Of a stretch of DNA of 64,000 nucleotides, positions 15,313 to 28,310 are shown one piece after another (positions within the stretch are counted from its first letter, which is position 1; each line of letters starts with the position of its first letter). Made by a program: the position numbers and the translations under genes. The notes under the pieces are model-generated. The model was given only the letters and a program-made list of their open reading frames with translations. It made no database searches and was not told where the DNA came from. The stretch is from Agaricus subrufescens (taxonomy: Eukaryota; Basidiomycota; Agaricomycetes; Agaricales; Agaricaceae): positions 1,302,001 through 1,366,000 of the forward strand of contig CM057064.1 of NCBI GenBank assembly GCA_029945375.1, in the 5' to 3' direction.

Positions 15313-16608
15313 ATCATCCCATGCAACTGTCGATCCAATATCTTGATCACCGCCCTCCGGCAGGGTGGTTCGAAATCGGATTGCCTGCATCGCGACTTGT
15401 ATCGGACATTTGAAGGGAGCTCATGTTCAGTTCACGGTGATTCAGTGCCCAAGAAGGTGGGGGTCGTTCTAGGCCAAGAACACATAATTGAGTACCTTGC
15501 TAGCTCCAGCCGGTAGTGGGGCCTAGTATATTATACATACTCCTTCAATGTATTTTTCGAAATTATTTAATTTCCATCTACCCGCCAACGGGAATTATTT
15601 ATTAATCAGCGCAGGGAATTTTAGGTGATCAAGGTGTCGAGACTCGCATAACTCGATAAGTTACCGATCAGGGCATAAAGAGATAAAAGGAGGATCTTTA
15701 CATCATTGATCATTTTCTGCCGGTTGTATTTTAGGTGTTAGAGATGAGTACTCAAATCTTGGCGCTCAGGCATCGGAGTAGAGTGGGGTGCTTGCCAAGC
15801 GGTTTGGCAACACGTTTCCTCATGGAGGTTGTGACTAAACACGGCTAGAATGTCTGTCTGTCTGTCTAGACCCCGTTTGCGTTGGTGTAGGAAAGGTTCC
15901 GAGTCGACATGAGGGAGATCGTGGAGAGAGAGAGCAGCTTGCGTTCAAAGATATCCCCCCCTCTCTCTACTCCAATACCGGAAGGACCTTGGAATTGAGT
16001 TAGTGTGTGATGTTTTTTACTTTGGCGAACGATGTTCGCTCTCTTAACCGATTTGTACGTTCCGTATATGTCAATCATCATGGGTGCCGCTTCGTCTCCA
16101 CATTAGATGTGGAGAAAACTAAGAGACCGGACAAGGGTTGAAAGAAGGGGGGAGGGGAGGGGGGGGGGAGAAGGGAAGAATTTGAATTTGACTCCCTTGA
16201 ATGGGTATCAGAGTATCACCTCGGGAATTGATACAATAGATTGACCAGATCATCTAGCGTCCTGGGGTTTTCTGTATGATTCTTAGGGTCGAGACCAAGC
16301 CGCTCATTTCGGGGATATTTTTAACCTTTAGCGTGACGATCGAGGGGACTGTCAAGGGATTACCCGTCTGTCATTCCTGACTCTTTGACATTTCAACGGC
16401 GGAAATCTATGCTTTCTAAAGATAGGGCGTTAACTATACAGAGTTAAAGAAGAAATAATTTCTACCATGGAAAAAAAAGGAATTTTTGCGAAAAACGAAA
16501 GGCATTTTATGTATGATCCGCGATGACGGAAGCGAGTGGCGTGCGCAGTATCCGAAGAAAAGGGTGACTGACGGTTGATACCGAGTAACGATGTTAACCC
16601 ACCCTGCT
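15313..16608. other. Convergent intergenic region
   Basis: This lies between the 3' ends of the WD40 gene (+) and QNG1 (-). It contains a short TGTC repeat near 15850-15868 and a purine-rich G/A tract at 16140-16175. No gene recognised. Confidence 0.55.
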
Positions 16609-18190
16609 CTAGTACCATATACTTCTTGTGCGATGAATAGGTGCAAGTTCTGCCGTTTCTATACCCTCCACCTTTTCTTCACCGTCCTCGATCCTCTTCG
16701 CCAAGTCCCATAAATAGAAGTCAATAAGCACACTACTGACTTCTTCATTATTGCCTTGCAATAAGCTTCCGCTATCCATGGAGGTTGCGATTTCATTTCG
16801 CACTCTCTCAACGGCGATAATACTTGCAGCGCGCAAGCTAACTTCTTCTCGACACCCTGGCATCAAATCTGCGCCCGATCGAAGAAGACGCATCAAAGAT
16901 GGGGGGTATTCCAAAATCCGTAGGTGGTGCAGGATTTGGGGTACCCGGTAATCGGCAAACATTGTTAGTTGATGTATGCGGTGTCCCGAGGAACCGGGAA
17001 ATAGTGGGTGAGGAAGAGATGAAGACTCTGGATAAAAAGCAGCCCAGAGCTCCGCTACGAGAATCTGCGCTCGTTTCCAGAAATAGACTGTCATAAGCGC
17101 TTGTGAGGATCTTCGAGAATGGGTCAGGCGACCTGGTTCTTACCTGTCCGACCCTGGTACTGGACTTGGTCCCGGAAAGTGGGGAAAGTCTCAATGACCA
17201 TTTTCACAAGATCGAGAGCGGTGCCTTGTTCGTGGTTTCGGCGGTGGAACTCATCTATGAAACCCTTGAAGGAACCACCGAAACTCTGGTCCATTTAATT
17301 ATTGTCGTGGGAGGGCCCAGGTAATGGAAGACTCACACTGCACAAGATTGAACCCACGTCGCGCATTATACGTATTCGTTCATGAATCAGCGGTAGCCCC
17401 TCAGTCGAGTGGGGCACAGGTCGAAATACATGCTCAATTAAAGAATCGGGGCACATTGTCTCTGACGAGTAAAACTCGGGGCTTACAAAGGGAATATCTT
17501 CATCCCATAAAGCTACAAATGGGATTAGAAGAAGGACTAAGAAGCTTAATCGCAGACACGTACCTCTGTCAAGGGATGCCACAAGGCTCCAGTACCCTGT
17601 GTGCACCTGGCGTTTACCTTTTGTATCGCTCTGGGCATATTCCCATCCAGCATACCAATCAACTCCGTATCGTTCCTTCTTTCCTTCATGGGGCGACCAG
17701 AAACTAAAATTGAGACACGATATAAGGAATATCCAATCAAAGACTGTCTTTGTTAATGGATGCCCAGGGTCGTAGGGCTCAGGAGGACATATATGTAATG
17801 GATGAGTGCGCCATGTTCTCGGGGTATATGAGTCTTGTTCAAATTTTCTTTTTATCTGTTCACGAGGAGATTCCGAGGGAGTAAGGAATTCGGCCACTCA
17901 GAACTCTGAAGGTGGCGAGAGGAAGAAAGCAGCGAAGCAGACGAACATAGTTTGCGGCAATCTTGACGCCATTTGGGTTGACCTCCACGAGGCTGGTTGC
18001 CTGTCGAATGGGAGAGGGTGTTGAGCGGACGAGCGAAGAGTATTGGATCAGTGACGTATCCGCGTACCCCGTAGGCGAATTCTGAGCTGGCAACGACGGG
18101 GTTTTGTTCTGAGAGCATCTCCGCTAGCTTGAGCTTCTCGTCGACCAACTCAGGCGAAGAGTTTTGCGCGGAGGAAACGACGGAGGCCAT
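16609..18190 (-). CDS. QNG1: Queuosine 5'-phosphate N-glycosylase/hydrolase (Qng1, DUF2419)
   Basis: Releases queuine from queuosine 5'-phosphate for tRNA modification salvage. The ATG is at 18190. Exon 1 covers LVDEKLKLAEMLSEQNPV up to SSEFAYG. Short exons then give ATSLVEVNPNGVKIAAN and, through donor GTCTGC, YVLAEFLTP. The core motifs follow: TVFDWIFLISCLNFSFWS, GYWSLVASLDR, WDEDIPFVSPEFY and HERIRIMRDVGSIL. The C-terminal half has FYWKRAQ-type sequence (VYFWKRAQILVAELWAAF), MFADYRVPQILHHL, PGCREEVSLRAASIIAVE and LIDFYLWDLAKR. These match the DUF2419 family from end to end, so the gene looks intact. About six introns are needed, some with frames that happen to be open. The stop TAG is at 16609-16611. 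Family call is strong; exact edges of the middle introns are less sure. Confidence 0.88.
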
Positions 18191-18360
18191 GTTGATTTCC
18201 GGGAAGAAAAAAAAGTTTAAGAGGTGATTTGGCCAGGTTCGGGCTAATTTCCGAACGACGTAAGCCTCTCTGCTTCCGAGATCTCGCCCGCCGATCAAAT
18301 TCAACAAATTACAATACAAATATCCTGATTAAGAAAGTGGAAATGCTTCACACTGATTAT

Positions 18361-18934
18361 CTACTTGTCCTGCGCATGGGTCGTCTCTCCTTGCAGTATC
18401 TTTTCGCCATGTTCTTTGAGCTCGGGCTGGAATATTCTGGTCAGCATGAGCCATTCGACTATCAAGCAACAAGAACCTTATTCATAACCTAGAAATGCAA
18501 CAGTAAGTTAAGCTAACTCTCAACGTAACGTTTTAAGCAACTCACGGTGCCGCGGGTTTTCTGCCACGTATGAAAACTCGTCAGTAATCCTCGGTCCGCA
18601 ATAGAGTTTCCTTGGCTCACCTGAGCAACACCTTAAAGTGATAAGTTTCAGTTAACCTAGCTAATTCTAAGGCGGAAGAATGTAGCATACCGATAACCTG
18701 TTCTTTGAAGGGGATTTTCTTTTTCCCGCTATCATTGGACTGTGCCGTTTCCTCGCATGTTGAATCAGCAGAACCGCGGCCGGTGTATGAGCCAACATCG
18801 GACTGCCGCAAACCACGCTCCCCTAGCATTGGAGGATCAAATGAGCCGGGAATAGACGGGGCAAACCCTGCTTGGCGGGTGTTTGACGAAGCTTGAACAG
18901 CAGCAGTGGTTTGTGCTGTAGAGATCGAGGCCAT
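18361..18934 (-). CDS. Small conserved fungal protein assembled from microexons
   Basis: Function unknown. Exon 1 (18691-18934) starts MASISTAQ and is Ser/Gly-rich, ending IPFKEQVIG. The rest is built from exon 2 (18621-18631, 11 nt), exon 3 (18546-18560, 15 nt, KTRGT), exon 4 (18477-18488, 12 nt, VMNK) and exon 5 (18361-18426). The joined C-terminus reads FKEQVIGVAQKTRGTVMNK followed by PELKEHGEKILQGE. It resembles a conserved C-terminal motif I recall from small basidiomycete proteins (K-E-Q-V-x-G, R-G-T, KPELKEHG). All small exons have GT-AG neighbours and keep frame. Exon 4 is the least certain because it rests only on the family motif. The next gene upstream on the same strand ends 149 bp away. 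Confidence 0.65.
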
Positions 18935-19083
18935 GGTTAAACAGTGCGAAAGGTGGCTATGGATCATATACGTCGAGATATCTCCTGTGTAAATAAAGAC
19001 ATTCAACTTACTCCACCACCCCACACTGTCGGATCGATCCAATTGCAGCTATAAGAATAAAATACATTTAGGAGAACTCGACA

Positions 19084-20780
19084 TCAATATTTTTCTGCGA
19101 TATAGCCTCCCCGTGCATCCCTTACACCTATACCTGTCCCGTCTGCGGACCAAGGACTTGAAACAAGGCGAATTGGAACGGCGAGACGAAAGTCCATAAA
19201 CGGACATTTGCCAGGATATAAAGGAATCATTGACAGGACAATACAGTCCTAAGAGAATCGTAATCAACATTTCATTTCGTGTCTCGCGGAGTAAAAAAAA
19301 CTTGGGACCCACCTTAACTGACAAACCACCTGCTTTGAAGCCTCCGACTTGGACAGAATCGGATACAGTCAGTTCTCCAGAGAAGGCAGACACCATTTTC
19401 TGGTTTGCCTTTACAAAAGTCACGAACTTCGCTTTAGAATCCAGACTACACATCCACGCACCACGAGATTAAATGTCCCCCGCCCGATTGAATCGACCCG
19501 CCACATATCTTTCCTCGCTTCGGTAACTACTTCGTTACTAGAAAATGATGAACAACTCGTCAAGCCTAGTCCTTGTACGTTACTCACCTAATGTCAACAG
19601 TAGCCTGCCTTATAACTTCAATCTTCATATGTTTATTGGTCGAAGAACCGTTGCTCGGTGCGAACGGCATAAAAGCAGCAAGACTAACATCAGACGATTC
19701 AAAAGTCATATAGAACGGGATGTTTTTCTTGAACGCGAAAACCCTCGACCTGGGTAAATAGAATTTGACCATAACATCCTGTAATTGCGACTTTTTCGCT
19801 TTGGAGACCGTTTCATAGATCCGCCAATCTAGGGTCGAATCGAAACCTTGCGAAGGAGTCCAGACTAAGGGCGGTGGGAGGGGATCCGATAGGCGAGTCT
19901 GAAGTTGATACAAGAGCGGTGTGCTGACGACGCTATAGGGACGTTGACCTAAACAGATACTAGGCTGATATATTGTCAACGTACGTCGTTCCAATGTGTA
20001 TCCCAAGTGCCTTTGACTTGACCAGAGGTACCATAGGCGGAACAGTACTCGGCCTATTGACTAGGGCAGAAACAGAGTACTTTGGTGCGGTATAAAACAC
20101 TTGTGGTCGCGTTTCAGCGACAGCAACAGGCTTACCTCGATGCTCGCAGTAAACCCAGGAAGGCCCTTCAGCTTGACGCTATATGTCGGTGGTAAAGGCT
20201 AAAAACATGGGTTATGAGAGGTGAAAAAGGATTTGGAAAACAAGTTGTTCACATAAATAGCACCATCATAGGTGAACGTCGCTGGTAACGTTAGAGCGAA
20301 ATCAAGTCTTTGAGGACATTGTGGACTGTTGGGATTTTTTACCCAGAGCAGCCTGGAATCCAGGGCCAAATTAGCAGATGAAGTCCCTCCTTCCGCTATC
20401 TCGTTCAGCTTCAGGCGGCCTGCGATCTAAGATTTGTATCATTCAACGCCCGTATATAAAATCGTCGATTAGAGTCGTACCTTGACCTCGACTCTATCCA
20501 CTCCTTCAACCTTTTCATCATCCAATTCTACGGTCCCTTCTACAGATTCTCCGGAATTATATACAGGTATAGCAATACCATTCTCTTGAGCTGTCAATTT
20601 CAATCTCGTACGCCCATGCTTGCTATACTTCACAAAAGTCCCTGCGGGTCTGACTCTCGGCCGTCCGTTGAGAGCGAGCCTCTGTTCATTCTCAAGAGGT
20701 TCCTCAGTATAGGATGGCGCTCTGTGCAAGGAGTTCGGGGGATTTGTATGTGGAAGTGAAAGTGAGCTAGGGGAAGCCAT
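19084..20780 (-). CDS. Arrestin-fold protein (fungal alpha-arrestin-like)
   Basis: Probable adaptor with an arrestin N-domain. Exon 1 (20481-20780) holds FVKYSKHGRTRLKLTAQENG, IPVYNSGESVEGTVELDDEK and VEGVDRVEVK, the strand pattern of arrestin N-terminal domains. The next exons give IAGRLKLNEIAEGGTSS, WVKNPNSPQCPQRLDFALTL, PATFTYDGAIY and PLPPTYSVKLKGLPGFTASI, again arrestin-like. Later exons include PSICLGQRPYSVVSTPLL, IPFYMTFESSDVSLAAF and AKFVTFVKANQKMVSAFSGE. The likely stop is TGA at 19084-19086. No PPxY ubiquitin-ligase motif was noticed in the parts read. Intron edges near 19990-20050 and 19240-19300 are not resolved by eye. Fold-level call only. Confidence 0.7.
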
Positions 20781-21144
20781 TAAGCCCCAGGACGAACGAG
20801 TCTGACGACAAGAGAAGGTGAATGCTTCAGGTGAGTGAGAACACCTGTCTGCAGAAACGGAGAGCGTGATAAGAACTAGACATAAAAAGCATAGACACCC
20901 GGTCCATATGGGTGCTGCCAGAAACAGACAATCTAAAGTGTAGCACACTTATTTTCAGATGACTTTCATTTCCCACCAGGGGAGGTGTGATGAGTAAAAA
21001 TGCTGGATTTAGATGGTGGTTATGAGAACATGACGAAATCTAGAAGTGATGCGTCTGGTCCATGATTTCAGTAATTATACAATACACACTAAAATACAGA
21101 ACAACACGGATTGAAACGGTATAAATCATGGAGGCCCAATGATA
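20781..21144. other. Short intergenic gap
   Basis: This lies between the start of the arrestin-like gene and the stop of the TPR/MLP1 gene (both minus). No gene seen. Confidence 0.5.
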
Positions 21145-24100
21145 TTAAGGAGCTGGTGGAGGAGGGCGACGAATTTGTACAGGTCCTTTTCCCGTCCCTT
21201 CGGTAGGTTTTAGTCGTTTCGCAAGCGAGTCACCAGTGGCGCTCGGCCCTTCTTCGCGTGGGCGTTTGTTGGCGGCACCCATGATGGACATTCCACTAGG
21301 CGCGGAGGGTGCAGAAGGTGCAGAGGGTGCAGTTGTACTGCTTGACGAGGCAACAGCAGCAGCGGCAGCGGCCTGTTGGGCAGGTGCGGCTCTAACGGGC
21401 GGTACTCTGGCGGCGGCGCCACGTGCCAGAGCGCCTCGGGCACGTAAGGGAACAGCTCCACGGGCAGCAGGGGCGGCGGCGTTCGTGGGCTTTCGAGCGA
21501 CTGGGGCTGTTGTTGCAGTGCCTGTAGCAGGAGCTACTGTGACTGGTGAGGCTGGAGTTGTAGTTTGTTTGGTAGACGAGGTGGGGACAGTGCTGGTCGG
21601 AGTGCTACTGGCCGAAGTAGTAGCCGCAGAAGCGTTGAAAGGAGAGGAAACGGATACGTTTTGGGGAATAACTCCGTTATTCTTCAATTCAAGGATCAGT
21701 GCTTCAAGATCCTTAACTCGTTTCTGTGCCTTGGCAAGTTGAGCGTCCTTCAATTTGCCCTTCGTCATCTGTTCCCTTCTTCCACTATCCACTGCAGAGG
21801 CAATCTCCGCTTCGTGCTGGGCTTTAACTTTGGCGTCGTACTCCGCAATGGCAGCATCTATGATAGCTTGCTTGTCCGCCTCGGTAGTACCCGCAGGAAT
21901 TTCCTTCTTCGCGGCCTCAAGGGCGTCTTTGAGTTCCCTCTCGTACTGTTCACCCAATTTCTTCTGGAGAGCTTGAAGTTCCTCCGTATGCTTCTTCACC
22001 AAAGCTTCCTTCTCCGCAGCCGAAGGGGAGGAGCCCAATTCAGACTTCACTTTCTCCACGGCCTCTGTCACAGCGGCCGCTTGAAGTGTGGCAGCTCGTT
22101 CGGCATCAAGTTGCTTGGACTTGAGTGTCTCCTGGAGTCTAATTTGGAGTTTTTCCTAGATTTGATCGTCAGCTAATGCTTGAAATAGCCAAGTCAATAG
22201 CACTACAACTCACGCTCTGGAAGCGATGTCCCTTAGCCTCTTCAACTGCCTTTCGTGCATCCTCCATTGCTACCTAAAATCGTTGTCAGGGACATCTAGG
22301 TAGCTTTTTGTCAATACTTACTTTTAGTTTCTCAGTAGCTTCATCCCTGGCCTTGATGATTTCCGCCTTTTCTTTCTCCCATGCAGCAGTATCTACAGAT
22401 GCAGTAGCAGCTACGCTCTCGGCAGGAGCTTTGCTCCACTTCTCTTTCTCTGCCAGCAATCCATCCCGTTCTTTTTGAAGAGCATCCTAAATACAAAATG
22501 AATTTCCAGATGAAGAAACAAATAAGGTTTACTGACAATAATGGCAGCTTGTTCCGCGACTTGCTTCGCAACATCCGGATTCTCCGCAGGAACTCCTTCT
22601 TTCGCGGCCTGCAAAGAGGTAATCTCTGTCTCGAGTTCTTTTACGCGTGCTTCCAACTTCTCCTTCCCACTGGTGAGGTCGGCAGTTTCAACCCGAGCCC
22701 TCTCCATTCTAGCTTTGAAGATGTTATTGTTCTTCTGGGCGGTGGTCTTGAAGTGATCGAGCTTTGACAATTGTCAGTCAAGGATCCATACAAACGAGGT
22801 TAGAATACTTACTCGTGCAGTAAGTTCAGCATGAGTTTGTTTCAACTGAGTTTCAGCCTCCTCAAGGGCTGTTTTCTTGGCCTCTAAGTCAGTGTTCGAG
22901 GCCTTGAGTTTATCGATCTCGTCTTTGAGGGCTTGTACCTCAGCAGGGTCAATGCGGTCGTACTATTATTCTATTAGCATCCGACTATCGAGTTCGTGGT
23001 CAATTCACGAACCTTGGTCAAGAGTTGAGCATTGCGCTCTTGCCATTTACGAGATTCCTCCTCCAGACGGGACACTTGGGCTTTGGTAACCTCCAACTCA
23101 GCTTGAACTACTCTTAACTGTTCCTGGGTGGGTTCCAATTCCGCTGAAACTTTCCTAAGTCGAGTTTCGAGTTCACGAGATTTCTTGGCGTAGTTTTCGC
23201 ATTCAGCGCGTAATGTAGCGTTACTCTCCCGAAGAATGTTAAGTTGGTTGATTCTCTCAACAAGCTCCGCATGCTGGGCAGCTGAAGCAGCATTTTCAAC
23301 AGCCTTCTCACGTTCCTGCTCAAAGTCAGTGAAAGCTTACAATTTCCACACTTGTTTAAAAGCTTACCTCAGACAACGTGGCTTGAGTATCTTGTAGTGA
23401 TTTACTGAGGTGCTCAATCTGGCGCTTAAGCCGAGCGTTTTCGTCTGACGCAAGCTGATGTTGGAGATCAACAATACCCTTCTCCCTTCGGAGATACGAG
23501 ACGACGGAGCGCAGTTCAGCAACTTTAGTATCGGCGGTCTCGGTGCCCTCCGCTTCCGTGGCCTGTGCCTCGGAGCTCGAACCTGCAGCCTCCCTGATGC
23601 GAGCAGCCTGGGAACTGACAGACTCGAGATGCTGGTGTAGGACAGCGTTTTGAGATGAAAGATTTTTGTACCTGATGAAAAGCGTAAGAGATATGTGGAT
23701 GAGTATTACGATTTGATACCTGCCTTTCATTGAGGTCAAAGATTTCTTTATCCAAAGCTTCCTTCTGGTATTTCCAGCTGTTTTCTGAAGCCGCGAGTTT
23801 GGCTTGAGCTGTTTCTGCCGCAGTCGAGTGCTCTTTTGCAGCATTTTGGGAAGTCGAAAGGTCTTTCCGTAGAGTTTCAATAGTCTTGATAGACTCAGCA
23901 TGAGAGAGGAGTTCATTCGCATAACGATCCTCAGCGGTCTAGAACTGACGATTAGTTACCTCTATAGGATGAGTGTGTAATGTACAGACCTTGGCTCGTT
24001 CTTGTTGAGCACGCAAGTCACGTTCCCACTTGTTCTTATCCTCTTCGGAATGCTTTTCAGATGTACTCATATCGACTATAGTATCTTCCAGCATCTTCTT

Positions 24101-27100
24101 GTCGCTAGCCCAGGCGGCGCGCTCAGTGTCAAACACCTTTTGAAGATCTTGATGTTTGGTCCTAATTTGGCCAAGTTGTTCCTGGACAGCCTGAATTTTC
24201 TCCTCCAGCGACTTCTTCTCCGTCTATTGGGCATTTGAATCTCGAGTTCAATCAAGACACCAGGTAAAGTGACTTACCTCAAGTTGGGCATACTGAACTT
24301 CAGTTGAAGATTTATATTCGTCAAAGGTGTTGCTCAGATTCGACAAAGCCTCCTCGCTGGCCTTCGCAATCTCCTGATATTGCTGAACATGCTCCTTGGC
24401 ATTAGCGAGATCGACCTCAGTAATCTTGAGAGTAGACCTAAGTATGGTGCATCTGTCAGCGGGTACAACGTATGATGAACTGTGTCACCACTGACCTAAG
24501 TTCAGCTACCTCGGACTCTAATCGTTGTTCTTGAGACATGTTTTCATCTGTGCCTGTCGAGGCCACTGCTGATGGACCTGTCCGTCGTCCATACACCGCC
24601 AACTTCTCCTCATTACCGTGGAAACGTTTCGTCAGATCCTCAAACTTCTCCTCCAGATGTTTCTTCGTCATCTCAGCCGCCAAAAGGTTTTCACGGTTGC
24701 GAGAGTACTCTTCGGACTGTAATACAATAAGCACAAATCCAGAAGAAAGACAGATACCAACAGGGACATACCACTTTGTCAAGGCGGGTTTGTAGATCTT
24801 TGAGGTCGAGCTCCTTCTGAAGTTGTAGCCTCCGAACAGTATCACGCTCTTGTGTGAGCTGCACTCGTAGGTCTTGTGTTTGGCCCTCAAAAGCTTGTAA
24901 TTGGCTTTCAAGACGACGTCTATCGTTTTCGCCTGACCTCTCAAGATCGTTATGCATCTTCTGTACATTCGCAATGAGATCAGAGAGGTGGGAGCGATCC
25001 AAAGATAATGTTCTGTTCTCTTCAAGGAGGCGGTTTTGTGTGCCCTGAGTACATAGGATGAATCAACTTTTCAATAAGCATTAAGGATGGTGAACTAACC
25101 TGCCAGATGTCCTTCTCCGCACGGAGATTAGCGTTCTCATTCCTGAGTTGCTCAATGCGACCATTTGCGACTTGGAGGTCGTCCGTGAGACGATTGCATT
25201 CGATATCAAGTCGAGTCCATTGGTCCTGAAGTTGGCTATTACGCTTGGTAAGGCTCTCCACATCACGATAGCGAAGATCAAGTTGTTCTTGGTGCATCAG
25301 GCTTCGCTCTGTTGGAGAGTAAGTAAATATATAAGCCGCATAGTGACGCTCAGGTACTCACCAGTCATATATTGAACCTTTGCTTCAGCCTTCGCGAGTG
25401 CAGCAGTGGCAGTTGTTGCCTCCCTCTGCGCTTGGACCAAATCCTCCCTAAGTTTCAGCGTATCTAATCCAATCTCCGTTCGGTAAGCCTCAAATTGATT
25501 TTGAACTTCGGCCAACTCCTTGACAAGCTCGTCTTCACCACCAACGACTCCGTTCTCTGTATGAAGTGGTGCACTCTCAAGAGGCGCCATGGCAACACCT
25601 GCCCTTTCAGCCCTTGCTACCATAGCCTTCAAAGCCTCTCGATCCTTCATGTAAGCTTGCGTCACCTTCTCATGGTGCTTCTTCTCCCTCTCCAACGTCG
25701 AGGCAAGCTCTTGTATAGCTTCGTGGGCCTCCTTGATAGCCTCGACTTGTTCACGTTCCATGTTCGCCTTGTACTCGAGTTCCTCATTTTCAAGCTGAGA
25801 ACTGAGATTCCGCACAACGGCCATTAGTCTCTGATTTTGTGCCTGTAGTTCGCCGATGTTCTTGAACAACAGAAGACTGTTGGTAATGACTTCTCCGACA
25901 TTTCCGGTCTCACCGACAACTTGGTCGAGATCTTCATCAGCTGGAATAGTAGGATCATCACGTCGAGCGATATCTCGGAGGAGGTGTTGCACCTGGCGGC
26001 CAAGATCATCTAATTGTTGCTGAAGAAGCTTGTTCTCGGTCGTGACCTTGCTGAATTTCTGTGTGGTCTCTTGAACAAGACTGGCCTGTGCATCTCGTTC
26101 AGTAATGACTGTAGACAGTTGTTTCGCAAGTTCCATGGACTCGTTTTGCAACCGTTGATACTCGGTCCGTTGTTGAGAGAGTACTGGCGCCTGAAACCCA
26201 AGTTAGACTAATGAAAGTTCGAGACGTGCGCCAAACGTACGCGTTCTTGGATTTGAGCGAGAACGGATTGTAATGTACGATCCATATTGTCATACTCGAT
26301 GACCTTCTTGGTATAATCCTCTTTGAGTTTGACGTAGTCGGTATAGATATCCGTGAATGATTTCCCGCCCTTCTGCGCTCGACTTGCCATAGCAATAGTA
26401 GGACTTAGCCCCACCATACTGTCATTGAATGGATCGCCACCGACACCAGGAGTGCGTAGAGGCGTTCCAGGCAAGCTACCTCGGCCAGGAAGTGGAAGGT
26501 CCCCGCGACCCATACCTTCGACAACCGCCTCCAGGTTTCTAATCCTCTTCTCAGCCTCTTCCCTACCTCTCCTCTCCCTCTCAATCTCATCCTTGAGCAC
26601 GCTCTCGCGTTGCTCTGCCTTTTGACCAACACCTGCCCATTCGTTTTCCAAATTCTCAACAATGTCTTTGGCCTGTCTCTCTCGTTCTTCCATCATGGTG
26701 ACAAGGCGCTTGAGGCCATTGGCTTCATTTGCAAACTTGGTTTCCTGTTCAGCGAGTTGTCCAGTAAGATCCTGAACTTTAGTCAGAGCTTGGGTAAGCT
26801 GGTGGGCCTGGTTGGAATGGGCGTTTTGAAGAGCCTTGAGGGAGGCCTGGGCAGCGTCGTTGTTTTGAGTGAGTGAATCGTGAGCGGCTTGTAGAGTAGT
26901 AAGCTCCGCATGTTTTGTCCGACGGTATTTAGTGAACTCCTCGATTTTAAGGTTGAGTTCTTCATTGCTGCGTTTAGCTTCAGCTTGTGAAAGCTCTAGT
27001 TGCTGAGTGAGAGTATCAATCTTGAACTACGAGGCAATGAGTCATTATCATACAACCACGAGGCTGGTGTCGGCATACCTTGTTGGACGTCTCCGCGGAT

Positions 27101-27825
27101 CGAAGGTCGCGAATCTGGGTCTCGAGTTTCGTGTGTTCTTGTCTGGCTTCTTTGAGATTTGTCCGTAACGTGGAAATTTCCTCTATTATACCATGAGAGT
27201 CAGAGAGGGGGAAAGAGAATATCTATGGACCATACCGCTTCGCTGAGCACCTTCCTCCTTCAGCCGACTTATAACGCCAACCAAGTCGCGTTTTTCCCGT
27301 TCAATATCTTCGAACCTGTGCTTTAACGACTCTGTCTCTGCCGAAGTCTGACTCCGCGAACTTTGAAGTTCATTCAAGTCATTCTGGAGCTTGGTTTTAC
27401 TAGAAACTAAATCGTATGTTAGTGAGGCATGGCACACGACTTAACGAACGAAAGGATATACCGAGTTCATCACGTTCGGACTTGATCTTCTTTAGCTCAC
27501 TTTGTGCCGCTTCAACCTGGAGTTCTGTCTCCTTCATCCCAGTTTCCCTATCCTGTAGGGCTTGGTCCAGTTCAATATCTTTTCTCTGGACTTCCGCCTG
27601 GACATTCTCCAGCTCCTGCTGTGAAGTCTCCAACTCTAATCTCTGCCCCAGTAAAAGGCGATAAATTGAGATAATACATTCAGCAGACGGGGAAGCGATA
27701 TTGGTGTCGGGAAGAAGAGCTGAGAGTGTAGTCGTGTCCACATCGTCTGGGACAGATATTGAGAAGTTCTCATCTTGCTGAGACGCGTCGCCCTCTGCCT
27801 TGCGTTGTTGGCGTGTCTTCGTCAT
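21145..27825 (-). CDS. MLP1: TPR/MLP1/MLP2 nuclear pore basket protein
   Basis: Long coiled-coil protein of the nuclear basket, involved in mRNA export quality control and anchoring at the nuclear pore. The ATG at 27825 begins MTKTRQQRKAEGD. Almost the whole product is heptad-rich coiled coil (Leu/Glu/Lys/Gln) spread over many exons separated by roughly 50-bp introns. The diagnostic TPR/MLP1 segment is in the exon at about 23356-23660: VAELRSVVSYLRREKGIVDL, DENARLKRQIEHLSKSLQDT, QATLSE. A related VAELRSVV segment recurs near 24480-24530. The C-terminus (21145-22071) is a final coiled coil, then an Ala/Thr/Pro-rich tail with ARGAVPLRARGALARGAAAR and NKRPREEGPS, a likely basic nuclear-localisation patch, ending RRPPPPAP. 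Length (over 1,800 residues) fits the family. Open plus-strand frames here are antisense shadows. Confidence 0.9.
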
Positions 27826-27988
27826 AATGGGGGAGCCTCAGTCAAGGCCTTAGCACGCTGAGGCAGGCGGCGAGGCGGATAGTTTCTCGAGTCTCGGCGC
27901 CTAACAAAGCCAAGTGCTATGCACGTGCTGATTATGTCAGCGCATCTCCTTTCGTCAGTGGAAGCACTCGACTGTGCTAAGAGGCACA
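27826..27988. promoter_or_regulatory. 163-bp divergent promoter between TPR/MLP1 (-) and a small basic protein (+)
   Basis: The two ATGs (27825 on minus, 27989 on plus) are 163 bp apart, so the genes must share their promoter DNA. No obvious TATA box is seen; CACGTG occurs near 27921. Confidence 0.6.
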
Positions 27989-28310
27989 ATGGGCAAGAGC
28001 GCAAAGCTGCACAAGCGCGTGGTATGACTGTCGATTTCTCTACAGATATCTTTACCGATTAAAAAAACTACAGTCAAAGAAGCTGAAGTCGTCCTCTCAG
28101 TCATCCTCCCAACCTTTACCAACTCAACAAAATCAAGTTCAAAATGCACAGAAAAAAGCCTCTCGTAAAAATCGGGCCGCGAAAGCAAAGAGTGGAAAGA
28201 GTGAAGGACCTATACTTGGAGGTGCAGACTATGTCACGCTCATGATGAGTGGTCGACGAAAGGCACAGGAAGAGGCTATCAAACTTCCGCCGCCTGAAGA
28301 CGATTCATGA
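27989..28310 (+). CDS. Small basic conserved protein
   Basis: Exons 27989-28021 and 28074-28310 give an 89-residue protein starting MGKSAKLHKRV. It is rich in Lys/Ser/Gln in the middle (KKASRKNRAAKAKSGKS) and ends in GGADYVTLMMSGRRKAQEEA followed by an acidic PPPEDDS tail. The intron is GTATGA to CTACAG. The basic N-terminus and conserved-looking C-terminal half suggest a nuclear or nucleolar protein, but I do not recognise the family. It is divergent from the nuclear basket gene. Confidence 0.7.

Noticed and set aside
21236..22176. Long plus-strand open frames rich in Ala/Gly or Phe/Leu
   Set aside because: They are antisense to the low-complexity C-terminus and coiled coil of the TPR/MLP1 gene.
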